A stretch of 64,000 bases of DNA from DATJKD01 sp963834855 (GCA_963834855.1 CAWIDH010000032.1:186001-250000), one strand, 5' to 3'; shown: positions 44,710-53,958, counted from the stretch's first letter. Translations and numbers: made by a program. Notes: generated from the letters alone by a model not told the origin.

Positions 44710-44732
44710 AAAAGCCCCGCTCGGCGCGGGCC
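44710..44732 (-). terminator. Intrinsic terminator downstream of dsbA
   Basis: On the minus strand GGCCCGC-GCCGA-GCGGGGC is followed by TTTTCGC. It lies about 70 bp after the dsbA stop and before corA, with the right orientation. Confidence 0.6.
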
Positions 44733-44801
44733 TTGCGACACGCAGCGCAAGGCGGAGTGCGGGAGGCCGCGAGGACCTGCGAGGCCGGAAGACGCGGCGG
44801 A

Positions 44802-45449
44802 TCAGCCCTTCGGCGTTTCCTGGGCGGCGAGCGTGTTGATGAGGTCGAAGAGCCGCGGCTCGGAACCAGCCATGGATACGTCGGTCACGTACTTGCCGTT
44901 CACGACCACGGTGGGCGTGCTCGTGATGCGATAGCGGCGATTGAGATCGGCCGCGCGGCTGAGTTTCGTCTCGACGGCGAATGAGGAGAAGGCCTTCTGG
45001 AATTCCTGCTTCGACACGCCCTTCGACGTGAAGAACGCCTCGATCTTGGCTGGCGTGTCGAGACGGTTGCCGCGCACGTTGATCTCGCGGTAGATCTCGC
45101 TGTGCAGCGCCGGCAGCTTGCCGAGCAGCTCGGCGGTGTAGAACACGCGCGCGTGGGTCTTGAGCAGGTCGTTCCACATCGCGGGCACGCGCACGAGCTC
45201 GACGTTGGCTGGCTTGCCCTTTTTGACCCAGCTCTCGAGCGTCGGCTCGATCAGGTAGCAGTGGCCGCACGCGTACCAGAACACCTCCACGACCTCGACC
45301 TTGCCTGGGGCGACGCTGGTCGCCTGCGCGGGCTTGAGAGCCTTGTAATGCTCGCCCTCCTTGAAGTCCGCCGAGCAGGCGACACCCCCGACGAGCAGCA
45401 AGGCGGCGAGGGTCAGGGGGCGCAGGCGAAGCGAAAGGGTCGTATTCAT
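44802..45449 (-). CDS. dsbA: Periplasmic thiol:disulfide oxidoreductase DsbA
   Basis: The 215-residue protein has a signal peptide (LTLAALLLVGGVACS, which also resembles a lipobox) and a thioredoxin fold with the helical insertion. The active site is FWYACGHCYLIEP (CGHC), and the cis-Pro segment is ITSTPTVVVNGKYV. It oxidises cysteines in exported proteins. It follows cytochrome c4 by 31 bp on the same strand, a conserved gammaproteobacterial pair. The ATG at 45449 is chosen for the signal peptide. Confidence 0.94.
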   Translation of the reverse strand: MNTTLSLRLRPLTLAALLLVGGVACSADFKEGEHYKALKPAQATSVAPGKVEVVEVFWYACGHCYLIEPTLESWVKKGKPANVELVRVPAMWNDLLKTHARVFYTAELLGKLPALHSEIYREINVRGNRLDTPAKIEAFFTSKGVSKQEFQKAFSSFAVETKLSRAADLNRRYRITSTPTVVVNGKYVTDVSMAGSEPRLFDLINTLAAQETPKG

Positions 45450-45480
45450 GGCAGCTATGACCGGTCGAAGCGCTCCGGGT

Positions 45481-46092
45481 TCAGCGGAGCCCTTGAACAT
45501 AAGACGATACGGCATCGATCTCGGCTTCCGAAAGGCGTGCGGCGATGGCGCGCATCATCTGGTTGGGATCGCTGGTGCGGGCGCCTGACTTGTAGGCGCG
45601 CAGTTGCGCGGCGACATAGGTCGCGTGCTGTCCCTGGATTGCCGGGTAGCTCGCCAGCGGATTGCCGCGGCCGGTCGGCCCGTGACAGGCGGCGCAGGCC
45701 ATCGACTTCTCTTCCATGTTGCCGGCCCGGTAGATCTTCTGCCCGAGCTTGAGCTTCGACGGCTCGGCCTCGCCGCCGCGCGCCGTCTGGCTCGAGAACC
45801 ATGCCGCAAGATCCGCGATGTCCTCGTCCGTGAGGCCAACGGCCATCGGCGACATGAGGGGGTTCTGGCGCGAACCGTCGCGAAATGCCTTGAGGCTGCG
45901 GATCACGTACGACTCGTGCTGGCCGGCGATGCTCGGCCACTCGGGATTCACGCTGTTGCCGTCGACACCGTGGCAGGCCACGCAGGGCGTCGACTTCGCC
46001 TGGCCCGCCTCCTTCGACCCTGCAGCGAGTGCGGGCGCAGCCGACGCGAGCGCGGCGGTGCAGAGCAGGGTCGCGGCGACTTTGGTGGTCAT
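45481..46092 (-). CDS. Diheme cytochrome c4
   Basis: The 203-residue protein has a signal peptide (LLCTAALASAAPALAAG) and two cytochrome c domains with heme sites STPCVACHGVDG and SMACAACHGPTG. Axial Met residues are in NPLMSPMA and NQMMRAIA. Cytochrome c4 passes electrons to terminal oxidases. It is divergent from yihA and probably transcribed with dsbA. Confidence 0.95.
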   Translation of the reverse strand: MTTKVAATLLCTAALASAAPALAAGSKEAGQAKSTPCVACHGVDGNSVNPEWPSIAGQHESYVIRSLKAFRDGSRQNPLMSPMAVGLTDEDIADLAAWFSSQTARGGEAEPSKLKLGQKIYRAGNMEEKSMACAACHGPTGRGNPLASYPAIQGQHATYVAAQLRAYKSGARTSDPNQMMRAIAARLSEAEIDAVSSYVQGLR

Positions 46093-46213
46093 GCGGCCAT
46101 CCGAAGGCGGTTCCTTGCAGGTCAGGATTCTTCGCCGCGACCGATCTTCGCCGGTCGGGTGGGGCGCGAATTGTACACTACGGCCTCGTCGGCAGATGCC
46201 TGCGGCCGGTGCT

Positions 46214-46864
46214 ATGTCTGCGTATCCAAACGTAAAATTCCTGACCAGCGCGAACGCGCGCGCGCAGTTCCCGACCGACTCGGGAGCCGAGGTCGCCATC
46301 GCCGGGCGCTCGAACGCGGGCAAGTCGAGCGCGCTCAACGCGCTCACGGGCCGCAAGGGTCTCGCGCGGACCAGCCGAACGCCGGGGGCGACGCGCCTGG
46401 TCAACTTCTTCGAGCTGGCTCCGGGCCGCCGGATCGTCGACCTGCCGGGCTACGGCTTTGCGGCGGTGTCGGGTGAGATGCGCCGCCACTGGGGGGCGCT
46501 GGTCGAGTCCTATTTCGCCTCGCGCCGTGCCTTGCGCGGCGTGATCATCGTGATGGATGCCCGTCATCCCTTGACCGAGCACGACCGCGGAATGCTGGCA
46601 CTCGCCCAGGCGCGGGTCCTACCCGTGCACCTGCTGCTCACCAAGGCCGACAAGGTCGGCCGCGGCGCCGCACGCCAGACGCTGCACGCCGTCCAGCGCG
46701 ACGTCGGCCAGACCGCCACGGCGCAATTGTTCTCGTCGCTGACGGGCGAGGGGCTGGCCGAGGCCAGGGCCAGGCTGCATGACTTGTTGGTGGGCCGTAA
46801 AAAAGAAACCCCGGTTGGCCCAGCGGAGCCAACCGGGGAAGACAAACCCGGTATTGGGGGATGA
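46214..46864 (+). CDS. yihA: Ribosome-biogenesis GTPase YihA/EngB
   Basis: The 216-residue GTPase has G1 GRSNAGKSS, a G2 Thr in TSRTPGATRLVNFF, G3 DLPGYGFA, G4 LLTKADK and a G5 SSLTGEGL. It assists 50S subunit assembly. The last 21 residues (KKETPVGPAEPTGEDKPGIGG) are encoded by the terminator of the opposite-strand small RNA and look non-conserved, so the gene and terminator overlap. Confidence 0.95.
   Translation: MSAYPNVKFLTSANARAQFPTDSGAEVAIAGRSNAGKSSALNALTGRKGLARTSRTPGATRLVNFFELAPGRRIVDLPGYGFAAVSGEMRRHWGALVESYFASRRALRGVIIVMDARHPLTEHDRGMLALAQARVLPVHLLLTKADKVGRGAARQTLHAVQRDVGQTATAQLFSSLTGEGLAEARARLHDLLVGRKKETPVGPAEPTGEDKPGIGG
46797..46838 (-). terminator. Strong intrinsic terminator overlapping the yihA 3' end
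   Basis: CCCCGGTTGGC and GCCAACCGGGG make an 11-bp perfect stem. On the minus strand the stem is followed by TTTCTTTTTT, so it ends transcription coming from the polA side and not from yihA. Confidence 0.85.
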
Positions 46865-46922
46865 CCGGGTCAACGCCGAACCCAGGGAGGTAGGTTCGAC
46901 GCGAGCATCCGAGGACGCTCGA
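46797..46922 (-). ncRNA. Candidate small regulatory RNA with two C-rich loops
   Basis: The minus strand folds into four hairpins. Hairpin 1 is at 46920-46903 (GAGC...GCTC). Hairpin 2 is at 46898-46877, CGAACC-TACCTCCCTG-GGTTCG. Hairpin 3 is at 46870-46846, ACCCGG-TCATCCCCCAATA-CCGGGT. A strong terminator follows at 46838-46809 and then TTTCTTTTTT. Loops 2 and 3 are C-rich anti-Shine-Dalgarno sequences, the design of Xanthomonas sX13. The polA-yihA gap carries Spot 42 in enteric bacteria and ErsA in Pseudomonas. The 5' end is estimated; the promoter is not clear. Confidence 0.6.
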
Positions 46923-47192
46923 TAGAATTTGAGCGCCCGTGCGGGCGGAAGTTCAATGTCCGACCGACATCAGCCGGGGTTCAGGAAGGCCTTGGGATGC
47001 CACTGACGGCGCGCCCACCGGTCAGGAAATCTTTACTATCCCGCAGGGTGGACGGATGCCGTCCCAAAGGCCCAGGCGCGCGCCAAACTCGCTGGGAGGG
47101 CCGGCCGCCAAGTCGGGCTTCCTGGTCAGGGACTTACGCCAGGGGCGACGTTTCGGGACCGTCCCGCAATGAGCGACCTACCCTGGCCGGGG
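46923..47192. other. Intergenic region upstream of the candidate sRNA
   Basis: These 270 bp lie between the beta-barrel gene stop and the candidate sRNA. No frame is convincing. TTGAAC occurs on the minus strand near 46955, with AAATTCTAT near 46928 as a poor -10. Small hairpins such as GGGACGGTCCC near 47158 are present. The sRNA promoter should be here. Confidence 0.4.
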
Positions 47193-47759
47193 TTAGAAGA
47201 ACGTCCACATCACGCCGATCGAGATCATTTCGGCCTTGTCGAGCGCACTGACGTCGAAGCGCTCCCACTCGGCACGCAACGTCAGGCTCCAGACCCGGAA
47301 CTGGGCGCCGGCCCCGTAGGAGAAATCCATGCCGTCGTCCGACGACTCGCCGAAGCCCGGATCGTTGAGCGAGGCGTCCCAACTGATGAACCCGGCGCGC
47401 GCAAACAAGTCCACCGGGCCGATCGGCACGAAGCCGAGGGCGGAGAAGTTGACGCCGTCGGCCTCGATCCCCAGCCGCACGTCGTTGCCCCCTGAGCCCT
47501 GCAACGTGTCTTCAGGGGACCCAAGGTCGACGTAGTTGGCCTCGACTGCCAGCCAGTCGAGGATTCGCCAGCCGACGTTCAGCTTGTACGCCGTGTCGCC
47601 GTCGTCGAAGTTGGCGGTGGGGAGCGCCGGATTCAGGTCGACCTCGATGCCACTCTCGCCGATGCTCGCGCCGACGTAGATGCCGTTATCCACCGCGAGC
47701 GCCGACGACGATCCCAGGGCCGCGGCGAGCGCCGCCGCGGCGATGAAAAATCTGCGCAT
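47193..47759 (-). CDS. Outer-membrane beta-barrel protein (OmpA/OmpW-like fold)
   Basis: The 188-residue protein has a signal peptide (MRRFFIAAAALAAALGSSSALA). It has eight amphipathic strands in alternating pattern, for example IYVGASIGESGIEV, KLNVGWRILDWLAVEANYVDLG, FARAGFISWDASL and LRAEWERFDV. It ends in Phe (MWTFF), the usual outer-membrane assembly signal. The function is unknown. It lies between polA and the candidate sRNA on the same strand. Confidence 0.85.
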   Translation of the reverse strand: MRRFFIAAAALAAALGSSSALAVDNGIYVGASIGESGIEVDLNPALPTANFDDGDTAYKLNVGWRILDWLAVEANYVDLGSPEDTLQGSGGNDVRLGIEADGVNFSALGFVPIGPVDLFARAGFISWDASLNDPGFGESSDDGMDFSYGAGAQFRVWSLTLRAEWERFDVSALDKAEMISIGVMWTFF

Positions 47760-47814
47760 GACCGTGTGCTCCTTTGGGGCTTCCGGGCCCGCGGGATTCT
47801 AGCCGACCCGCGTG

Positions 47815-50606
47815 TCAGTGCGCCTCATCCCAGTTGGCGCCGTGACCGACGTCCACTTTCAGCGGCACGCGCAGCGCCGCTGCCGCGGCCATGTGCTCGC
47901 GCAGACCCGATTCGACCGCGGCGAGTGCATCGTCACGCACCTCGAGGATGAGCTCGTCGTGCACCTGCATGATCAGCCGCGCGGGTACCTTGTCGCGTCG
48001 CAGCCACTCGTGCACCGCGATCATGGCCCGCTTGATGATGTCGGCCGCGGTGCCCTGCATCGGCGCATTGATCGCCGCGCGCTCGGCAGCCTGTCGCAGC
48101 TGCGGGTTGCGCGCGCGGATGTCCTGCAGGTAGAGGCGCCGCCCGGCGACCGTCTCGACGTACCCCTGTTCGCGAGCGGATTCGCGCGTCTCCTGCATGT
48201 AGCGGCGCACGCCCGGATAGCGCTGGAAGTACAGCTCAACGTACCGCTGCGCCGCGCCGCGATCGATCCCGAGCTGGCGCGCAAGTCCGAAGGCCGACAT
48301 GCCGTAGATGAGACCGAAGTTGATCGCCTTGGCGGCGCGGCGCTGGTGCGGCGCTCACGCTGGCGGCGTCGACTCCGAACACCTCCGCGGCCGTCGCCTG
48401 GTGGATGTCGTGGTCCTCGGAGAAGGCGCGCAGCAGGCCCTCGTCGCCTGAGAGGTGCGCCATGATGCGCAGCTCGATCTGCGAATAGTCGGCCGCGACG
48501 ATCAGGTGGCCCGGCGGCGCGACGAATGCCTGGCGGATCCGCCGGCCCTCCAGCGTGCGTATCGGGATGTTCTGCAGGTTGGGGTCCTGCGAGGACAGCC
48601 GGCCCGTGGCCGCGACTGCCTGGTGATACGAGGTGTGCACGCGGCCGGTGCGCGGGTTGCGTTGCGCGGGGAGCTTGTCCGTGTACGTCGACTTGAGCTT
48701 GGCCAGCGCCCGGTAGTCCATGATGATGCGCGGGAGCTCGAACTCGAGTGCGAGCTCCTCGAGCACGTCCTCTGCCGTCGAGGGTTGGCCCGTCGCCGTC
48801 TTGCGCTTGATCGGCAGCCCGAGCTTCCCGAACAGCACCTCCTGCAGTTGTTTTGGCGAATCCAGGTTGAAGCTCGTGCCGGCCGCGATGTGCGCGAGCT
48901 GCTCGAGGCCGACCAGGCTCCTCGCGATCTCGTTGCTCTGCCGGCGGAGCATCTCCGCATCGACCAGCACGCCGGCATGCTCCATCTCGAGAAGCACCGG
49001 CAGCAGCGGCTGCTCGATGTCTTCGTACACCGCCTCGAGCCTGGGCAGGGCGTCGATCCGGGGCCAGAGCCGCTCGTGCAGCCGCCACGCCACGTCCGCG
49101 TCCTCGGCGGCGTATTCCGCGGCGCGCTCGACGGGCACCTGGTTGAAGGTGAGCTGCTTCGCGCCCTTGCCGGCGACGGCCTCGAATTGAATGGTCGAGA
49201 TGCCGAGATAGAACTCGGCGGTCGAATCGAGGTCGTGGCGGGTGGCGGTGCTGTTCAGCACGTAGGACTCGAGCATCGTGTCGTAACGCATCCCGGCCAG
49301 CTCGATGCCGTGGTTGCGCAGCACGTGCGCGTCGTACTTCAGGTTGTGGCCGAGCTTCGGCAGCGCGGGGTTCTCGAGCAGCGGCTTCAAGGCGCGCCAG
49401 CACCCGGCCGCGGTCGAGCTGCACGGGCGCGCCCGTGTAGTCGTGCGCCAGGGGCACGTAGGCCGCATGGCCCGCCTCGCAAGAGAAGGAGACGCCGATG
49501 ATCTCGGCCTGCATGTAGTCGAGCGAGCTCGTCTCGATGTCGAGCGCGATGAGTGGCGCCTGCCGCAGCCGGGCCAGCCACTCCTCGAGCGCCGCCTCGG
49601 TGACCACCGTCTCGTACCGCCGCCCGACAATTGGCTCGGAGCCAATTTTCGTGGGGCTGGGCGCTTGTAAGTCATTGATCTGCCGGCTTGATGGGCTCAG
49701 TTCCGCGTCACCAGTCGCCGCCGGTTCCGTCGCCCCGAAAGGCTGCGAGCCATTATTGGGGAGCTGGCGAAGCAGCGAGCGCAGCTCGAGGCGGCCGTAC
49801 AGGTCCCGGAGGCGCGGGATATCGGGCTCGGCGCGCTTCAGCTCCTCGGGCCTCATCGGCAGGTCGAGGTCGCACCGGATCGTCGCAAGCTGTCGCGACA
49901 GCGCGAGGTCGGTCAGGTGGTCGCGCAGGCTCTCACCGACCTTGCCTGCGATCTCGTCGCGGTGCGCGAGCAGCGAGTCGAGCGTCGAGTACTGGTTCAA
50001 CCACTTCGCGGCTGTCTTGCTGCCGACCTTCGGTACGCCCGGGATGTTGTCCGACGCGTCGCCGACGAGCGCGAGGTAGTCGATGATCTGCTCGGGAAAC
50101 ACGTCGAACTTCGCCTTGACGCCGGCGCGGTCGAGCCGGCTGCCGGTCATGGTGTTGACGAGCGAGATGCGCGCGTCGACGAGCTGGGCCATGTCCTTGT
50201 CGCCCGTCGAGATCACCACGTCGAGCCCCACGGCGGCGGCGCGTTGCGCGAGCGTCCCGATCACGTCGTCGGCCTCGACGCCGGGGATGCGCAACAGCGG
50301 CAGGCCGAGCGCCTCGACCGCCTCGATCAGCGGCTCGACCTGCGCACGGAGGTCGTCGGGCATCGGCGCACGATTGGCCTTGTACTCGATATAGACCTCG
50401 TCCCGGAACGTCCGCCCCGGCGCGTCGAAGACGACGCCGACCAGGGCCGGATCGTCCTCCTTGATCAGCCGCAGCAGCATGTTGAGCACGCCGAGCACCG
50501 CGCCGGTGGGCTCGCCGCGGGAATTGGACAGCGGCGGCAGGGCGTGAAACGCGCGGTAGAGGTAGGACGAGCCGTCCACCAGTACCAGCGTCCGCGGCTC
50601 AGTCAC
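47815..50606 (-). CDS. polA: DNA polymerase I, two frameshifts, repeat insertion in linker
   Basis: The roughly 930-residue enzyme has a 5' nuclease domain (VLVDGSSYLYRAFHALPPL, GVEADDVIGTLA, DYLALVGDASDNIPGVPKVG) and a 3'-5' exonuclease domain (PLIALDIETSSLDYM, LGHNLKYDAHVL). The polymerase domain has SSQDPNLQNIPIRT, VAADYSQIELRIMAHLSGDEGL and IMQVHDELILEV. Frames change near 49393 and 48350; each is repaired by removing one base. The linker between nuclease and exonuclease contains NNGSQPF and TKIGSEPI, encoded by palindromic repeats. The start is GTG, overlapping lptM. Confidence 0.94.
49629..49647. repeat. Palindromic repeat inside the polA coding sequence
   Basis: AATTGGCTC-G-GAGCCAATT has perfect 9-bp arms around one base. 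It is translated as IGSEPI in the interdomain linker. A degenerate copy (GCGAGCCATTATTGG) lies at 49746-49760. Confidence 0.8.
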
Positions 50607-50892
50607 GGTTGCTGCCGCGGGTGTCGGGTGGGAGCTCCGGTGGAGGGAGGCGTTCGGGTTCGGGCTCGGTCGGCGGGGGTGCGGCTTCGCCGCCCGGTCC
50701 GGGGCGGATCACGACGTTGCGGGGTTCCTCGGGCAGCGCGAGCGAGCCCTTGAGGCCGCAGGCTGCGGTCAGGGTCGCCGTCGCGATCGCGCCGACGATC
50801 GCGCGGAGGCGCCGGGAGACGCGGGCACGCCGCGGCCGCGGCTCGTGGCGGTGATCCGCAACCGCGCTGTGCGACCGGGACGCGTCCTGCAT
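50599..50892 (-). CDS. lptM: LptM-like small lipoprotein
   Basis: The 97-residue protein has a signal peptide with lipobox (ATLTAACGLKGSLALPEEP). The Cys-Gly-Leu-Lys-Gly-x-Leu-x-Leu-Pro start matches LptM (YifL), which assists LptD disulfide maturation. The rest is a Pro/Glu-rich low-complexity tail. It overlaps the polA start by eight bases. Confidence 0.8.
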   Translation of the reverse strand: MQDASRSHSAVADHRHEPRPRRARVSRRLRAIVGAIATATLTAACGLKGSLALPEEPRNVVIRPGPGGEAAPPPTEPEPERLPPPELPPDTRGSNRD

Positions 50893-50981
50893 GCCTTGCC
50901 TCGATTGAGCGGGCGCTGATTGTAATATGCAGCCGTGCGGCCCGGCACCGGCGTGCGCGGGACCGTCCAAGGAGCCACCGG

Positions 50982-52763
50982 ATGAGCGACTACCAGGCGC
51001 CCCTGCCGCAGATGCGTTTCACGCTCGAGCATCTCGCCGACCTGCGGGAAGTCGCGGCGTTGCCGGGGTTCGAGTCCGCGAGCACAGACCTCGTGGAGAC
51101 GGTGCTCGAGGAGGCCGCGAAGTTCGCGAGCGGCGTGCTCGCACCGGTCAATGCGCTCGGTGACCGCGAGGGTGTCTCGGTCCGGGACGGCGCCGTGGTC
51201 GTGCCGCAGGCGTTCACCGACGCATTCGCGGCGTTCGCCGACGGTGGCTGGACCGCGATCGCGGCAAGCCCGGAATACGGCGGCCAGGGGCTGCCCAAGA
51301 CGGTGGCCGGGGCCTGCGAGGAGATGTGGAGCAGCGCGAACATGGCGCTCGCGCTCTGTCCGGAGCTGAGCCAGGGCGCGAGCCTGGCGATCGAGCGGCA
51401 CGGAACGGAAGCCCTCAAGCGCGCCTATCTCGAACCCATGATCGCGGGGCGCTGGACCGGCACGATGTGCCTGAGTGAGCCGCAGGCGGGCTCGGAGCTC
51501 GCGGCCCTCACGACGCGCGCGGTCCCGCACGGCGATCACTACCTGATCACCGGCCGCAAGATCTTCATCACGTGGGGCGATCACCCCATGACGGAGAACA
51601 TCGCGCATCTCGTGCTCGCGCGCACGCCGGACGCGCCGGAGGGCTCGCGCGGGATCTCGCTCTTCGTCGTCCCGAAGTACCGCCTCAAGGCGGGCGCTGC
51701 GACGCGTGAGCGCAACGACGTGCGCCCGGTGTCCGTCGAGCACAAGCTCGGCATCCACGCGAGCCCGACCTGCGTGCTCGCCTTCGGCGACCATGGCGGC
51801 GCAGAAGGACACCTCATCGGCCGTGAGAACGAGGGGCTCGCGGCGATGTTCACCATGATGAACTACATGCGGCTCGGCGTCGGGCTGCAGGCGGTCGGCG
51901 TCTCGGAACGCTGCTACCAGCAGTCCGCGGCCTACGCGCGCGAGCGCGTGCAGGGGCGGGCACCGGGAGTAAAGGGGCGGGTGCCGATCATCCGCCACCC
52001 GGACGTGCGCCGCATGCTCCTCACGATGCGGTCGCTGACGCAGGCCGCGCGTGCCTTGTGCTACTACACCGCGTCCTGTCTCGACCGCGGGGCGCACGGC
52101 TCCGACGCCGAGGTCGCCGACGGCTGGCAGGCGCGCGCGGACCTGCTGACGCCGATCGCGAAGGCCTGGTGCACGGAGGTTGCGCAGGAAGTCACTTCGC
52201 TCGGCATCCAGGTGCACGGCGGCATGGGCTACGTCGAGGAAACCGGTGTCGCGCAGTTCTTCCGCGACACGCGGATCGCCTCGATCTACGAAGGCACGAA
52301 CGGCATACAGGCCATCGATCTCGTCGGGCGTAAGCTCCTGCGCGACGGTGGCACGTCCGTCTCCGCCATGGTGTCCGAGATGCGCGTCGTCGACCCGCAG
52401 CTCGCCAACGCGGGAGAGGAATTCGCCGGCCTGCGGCAGGCGCTGACGCGGGCGCTCGACGAAGTGGTGCAGTGCTCGACCCACCTGCTCACGGGTGACA
52501 AGCGCGACCCGGATCTCGCGGGGGCGGCAGCGATGCACTACCTGATGCTGATGGGCACCGCGATCGGCGGCTGGCAGCTCGCGCGCGGCGCGCTCGCGGC
52601 GACCTCGGGCGCCGCGCGTGGCATGGACGCCGCGTTTCTGAAGCTGCAGACCGTGCTTGCGCGCTTCTACGCTGAACAGATCCTGCCGCGCGCGCTGGTG
52701 CACGCTGGTGCGGTTCGCGCCGGCAGCGCGACACTGATGGCGCTGCCGGCGGAGCAGTTCTGA
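50982..52763 (+). CDS. Acyl-CoA dehydrogenase with C-terminal extension (DmdC-like)
   Basis: The 593-residue flavoenzyme has the ACAD N-terminal domain. The middle domain shows GTMCLSEPQAGSELAALTTRA and KIFITWGDH, and the C-terminal domain GIQVHGGMGYVEETGVAQFFRDTRIASIYEGTNGIQAIDLVGRKL with the catalytic Glu in YEGTNGIQ. The extra 130-residue C-terminal part is typical of the DmdC/AidB-like long-chain subgroup. The start ATG 50982 has AAGGAG. It is followed by ubiC through a CTGA overlap. Confidence 0.94.
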   Translation: MSDYQAPLPQMRFTLEHLADLREVAALPGFESASTDLVETVLEEAAKFASGVLAPVNALGDREGVSVRDGAVVVPQAFTDAFAAFADGGWTAIAASPEYGGQGLPKTVAGACEEMWSSANMALALCPELSQGASLAIERHGTEALKRAYLEPMIAGRWTGTMCLSEPQAGSELAALTTRAVPHGDHYLITGRKIFITWGDHPMTENIAHLVLARTPDAPEGSRGISLFVVPKYRLKAGAATRERNDVRPVSVEHKLGIHASPTCVLAFGDHGGAEGHLIGRENEGLAAMFTMMNYMRLGVGLQAVGVSERCYQQSAAYARERVQGRAPGVKGRVPIIRHPDVRRMLLTMRSLTQAARALCYYTASCLDRGAHGSDAEVADGWQARADLLTPIAKAWCTEVAQEVTSLGIQVHGGMGYVEETGVAQFFRDTRIASIYEGTNGIQAIDLVGRKLLRDGGTSVSAMVSEMRVVDPQLANAGEEFAGLRQALTRALDEVVQCSTHLLTGDKRDPDLAGAAAMHYLMLMGTAIGGWQLARGALAATSGAARGMDAAFLKLQTVLARFYAEQILPRALVHAGAVRAGSATLMALPAEQF

Positions 52764-53311
52764 GCGCGCGGCCCGAGACGGTTCGCGTCGAGCGCTGGCT
52801 CGGGCTCGACGACTGCCGCGCACGCGTTCCGGCGACCCTGCTGCCGTGGCTCACCGAGCCGGGACTGCTCACCGCGCGCATGCGCACGGTCTGCGGCGAT
52901 GCGATGGAGCTCAATCTCCTGCGTGTCGCGCCGGCACCGCTCGCGCCCGCGCTGGCGGAGCGGCTCGGCGTCGCGGATCACGGCTGTCTGCATCGCGAGA
53001 TCGAGCTCTGCTGCCGGGGCAGGCGCTGGATCTACGCCTGCTCGGTGTTTCCGGATTCCACCGTCCGCGGGTACCCCTGGCTCGCCGAGCTCGGCGGCAA
53101 CGGGCTCGGCGAAGCGCTTGCGAAGGTCGCGGAGGTTGAGCGCGAGCCGATCGAGTACCTCGAGCTGCCGCCCACGCACGAACTCGCGCTCGCCGCCGCC
53201 CCCGGCAGCGCGGTGCGCGGCGCCCTGTGGGCGCGTCGCAAGCTGTATCGGCTCGCCCGCGGGCCGATCCTCGTGCAGGAAGTCTTCCTACCCGTGCTGT
53301 ATGCCGCATGA
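52760..53311 (+). CDS. ubiC: Chorismate lyase, CTG start
   Basis: UbiC makes 4-hydroxybenzoate for ubiquinone. Conserved parts are LPWLTEPGLLTARMRTVCGDAMELNLLRV, HREIELCCRGRRWIYACSVFP, REPIEYLEL and GALWARRKLYRLARGPILVQEVFLP (catalytic Glu). The first ATG (52880) would cut off the conserved LPWLTEPGLLT helix. The only upstream start codon with a ribosome site (GGAG, five bases) is CTG 52760, inside the CTGA of the preceding stop. The product is then 183 residues, normal for the family. Confidence 0.86.
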   Translation: MSARPETVRVERWLGLDDCRARVPATLLPWLTEPGLLTARMRTVCGDAMELNLLRVAPAPLAPALAERLGVADHGCLHREIELCCRGRRWIYACSVFPDSTVRGYPWLAELGGNGLGEALAKVAEVEREPIEYLELPPTHELALAAAPGSAVRGALWARRKLYRLARGPILVQEVFLPVLYAA

Positions 53312-53958
53312 GCGTCACGCTCTATGACTACTGGCGCAGCTCTGCGGCTTACCGCGTGCGGATCGCCCTCAATCTCAAGGGACTTGCGTGGGAGTCGGTG
53401 CCGAAGCACCTCGTACGCGACGGCGGCGAGCACCTGAAGCCCGACTACCTCGCGCGCAACCCGCAGGGACTCGTCCCGGCGCTGCAGGATGGCGACTTCC
53501 TGCTCACGCAGTCGCTGGCCATCATCGAGTACCTGGACGAGACTCGCCGCGACCCGCCGCTGCTGCCCGCGGACCCGCAGAGCCGCGCAATGGTGCGCGC
53601 GATGGCGCTCGCCATCGCCTGCGACGTGCATCCGCTCAACAACCTGCGCGTGACGCGATACCTGCGACAGGAGTTCGGCGCCGACGACGAGGCGGTCGCA
53701 GGGTGGACCCGGCACTGGATCGGGCTGGGGTTCACCGCGCTCGAGGCGTGGATCACGCGCCATTCGGCCGACGGCCGCCACTGCTACGGCGCGACGGTTA
53801 CGCTCGCCGACGTGGTGCTCGTGCCGCAGGTCTACAACGCGCGGCGGTTCTCGCTCGACCTCGCGCCGTTTCCGCGGCTCGCCGCCGTGGCGACAGCGCT
53901 CGATGCACTGCCGGCTTTCGCTGCGGCGCGGCCGGAGCGACAACCGGACGCTGAGTAA
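53308..53958 (+). CDS. maiA: Maleylacetoacetate isomerase (zeta-class GST)
   Basis: The 216-residue protein starts MSVTLYDYWRSSAAYRVRIALNLKGL, the SS-x-x-x-RVRIAL zeta-class motif. It continues NPQGLVPALQDGDFLLTQSLAIIEYLDE and CDVHPLNNLRVTRYL. It isomerises maleylacetoacetate in tyrosine breakdown, although other enzymes of that path are not in the window. The ATG overlaps the ubiC stop (ATGA), and the zeta class is clear. Confidence 0.93.
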   Translation: MSVTLYDYWRSSAAYRVRIALNLKGLAWESVPKHLVRDGGEHLKPDYLARNPQGLVPALQDGDFLLTQSLAIIEYLDETRRDPPLLPADPQSRAMVRAMALAIACDVHPLNNLRVTRYLRQEFGADDEAVAGWTRHWIGLGFTALEAWITRHSADGRHCYGATVTLADVVLVPQVYNARRFSLDLAPFPRLAAVATALDALPAFAAARPERQPDAE

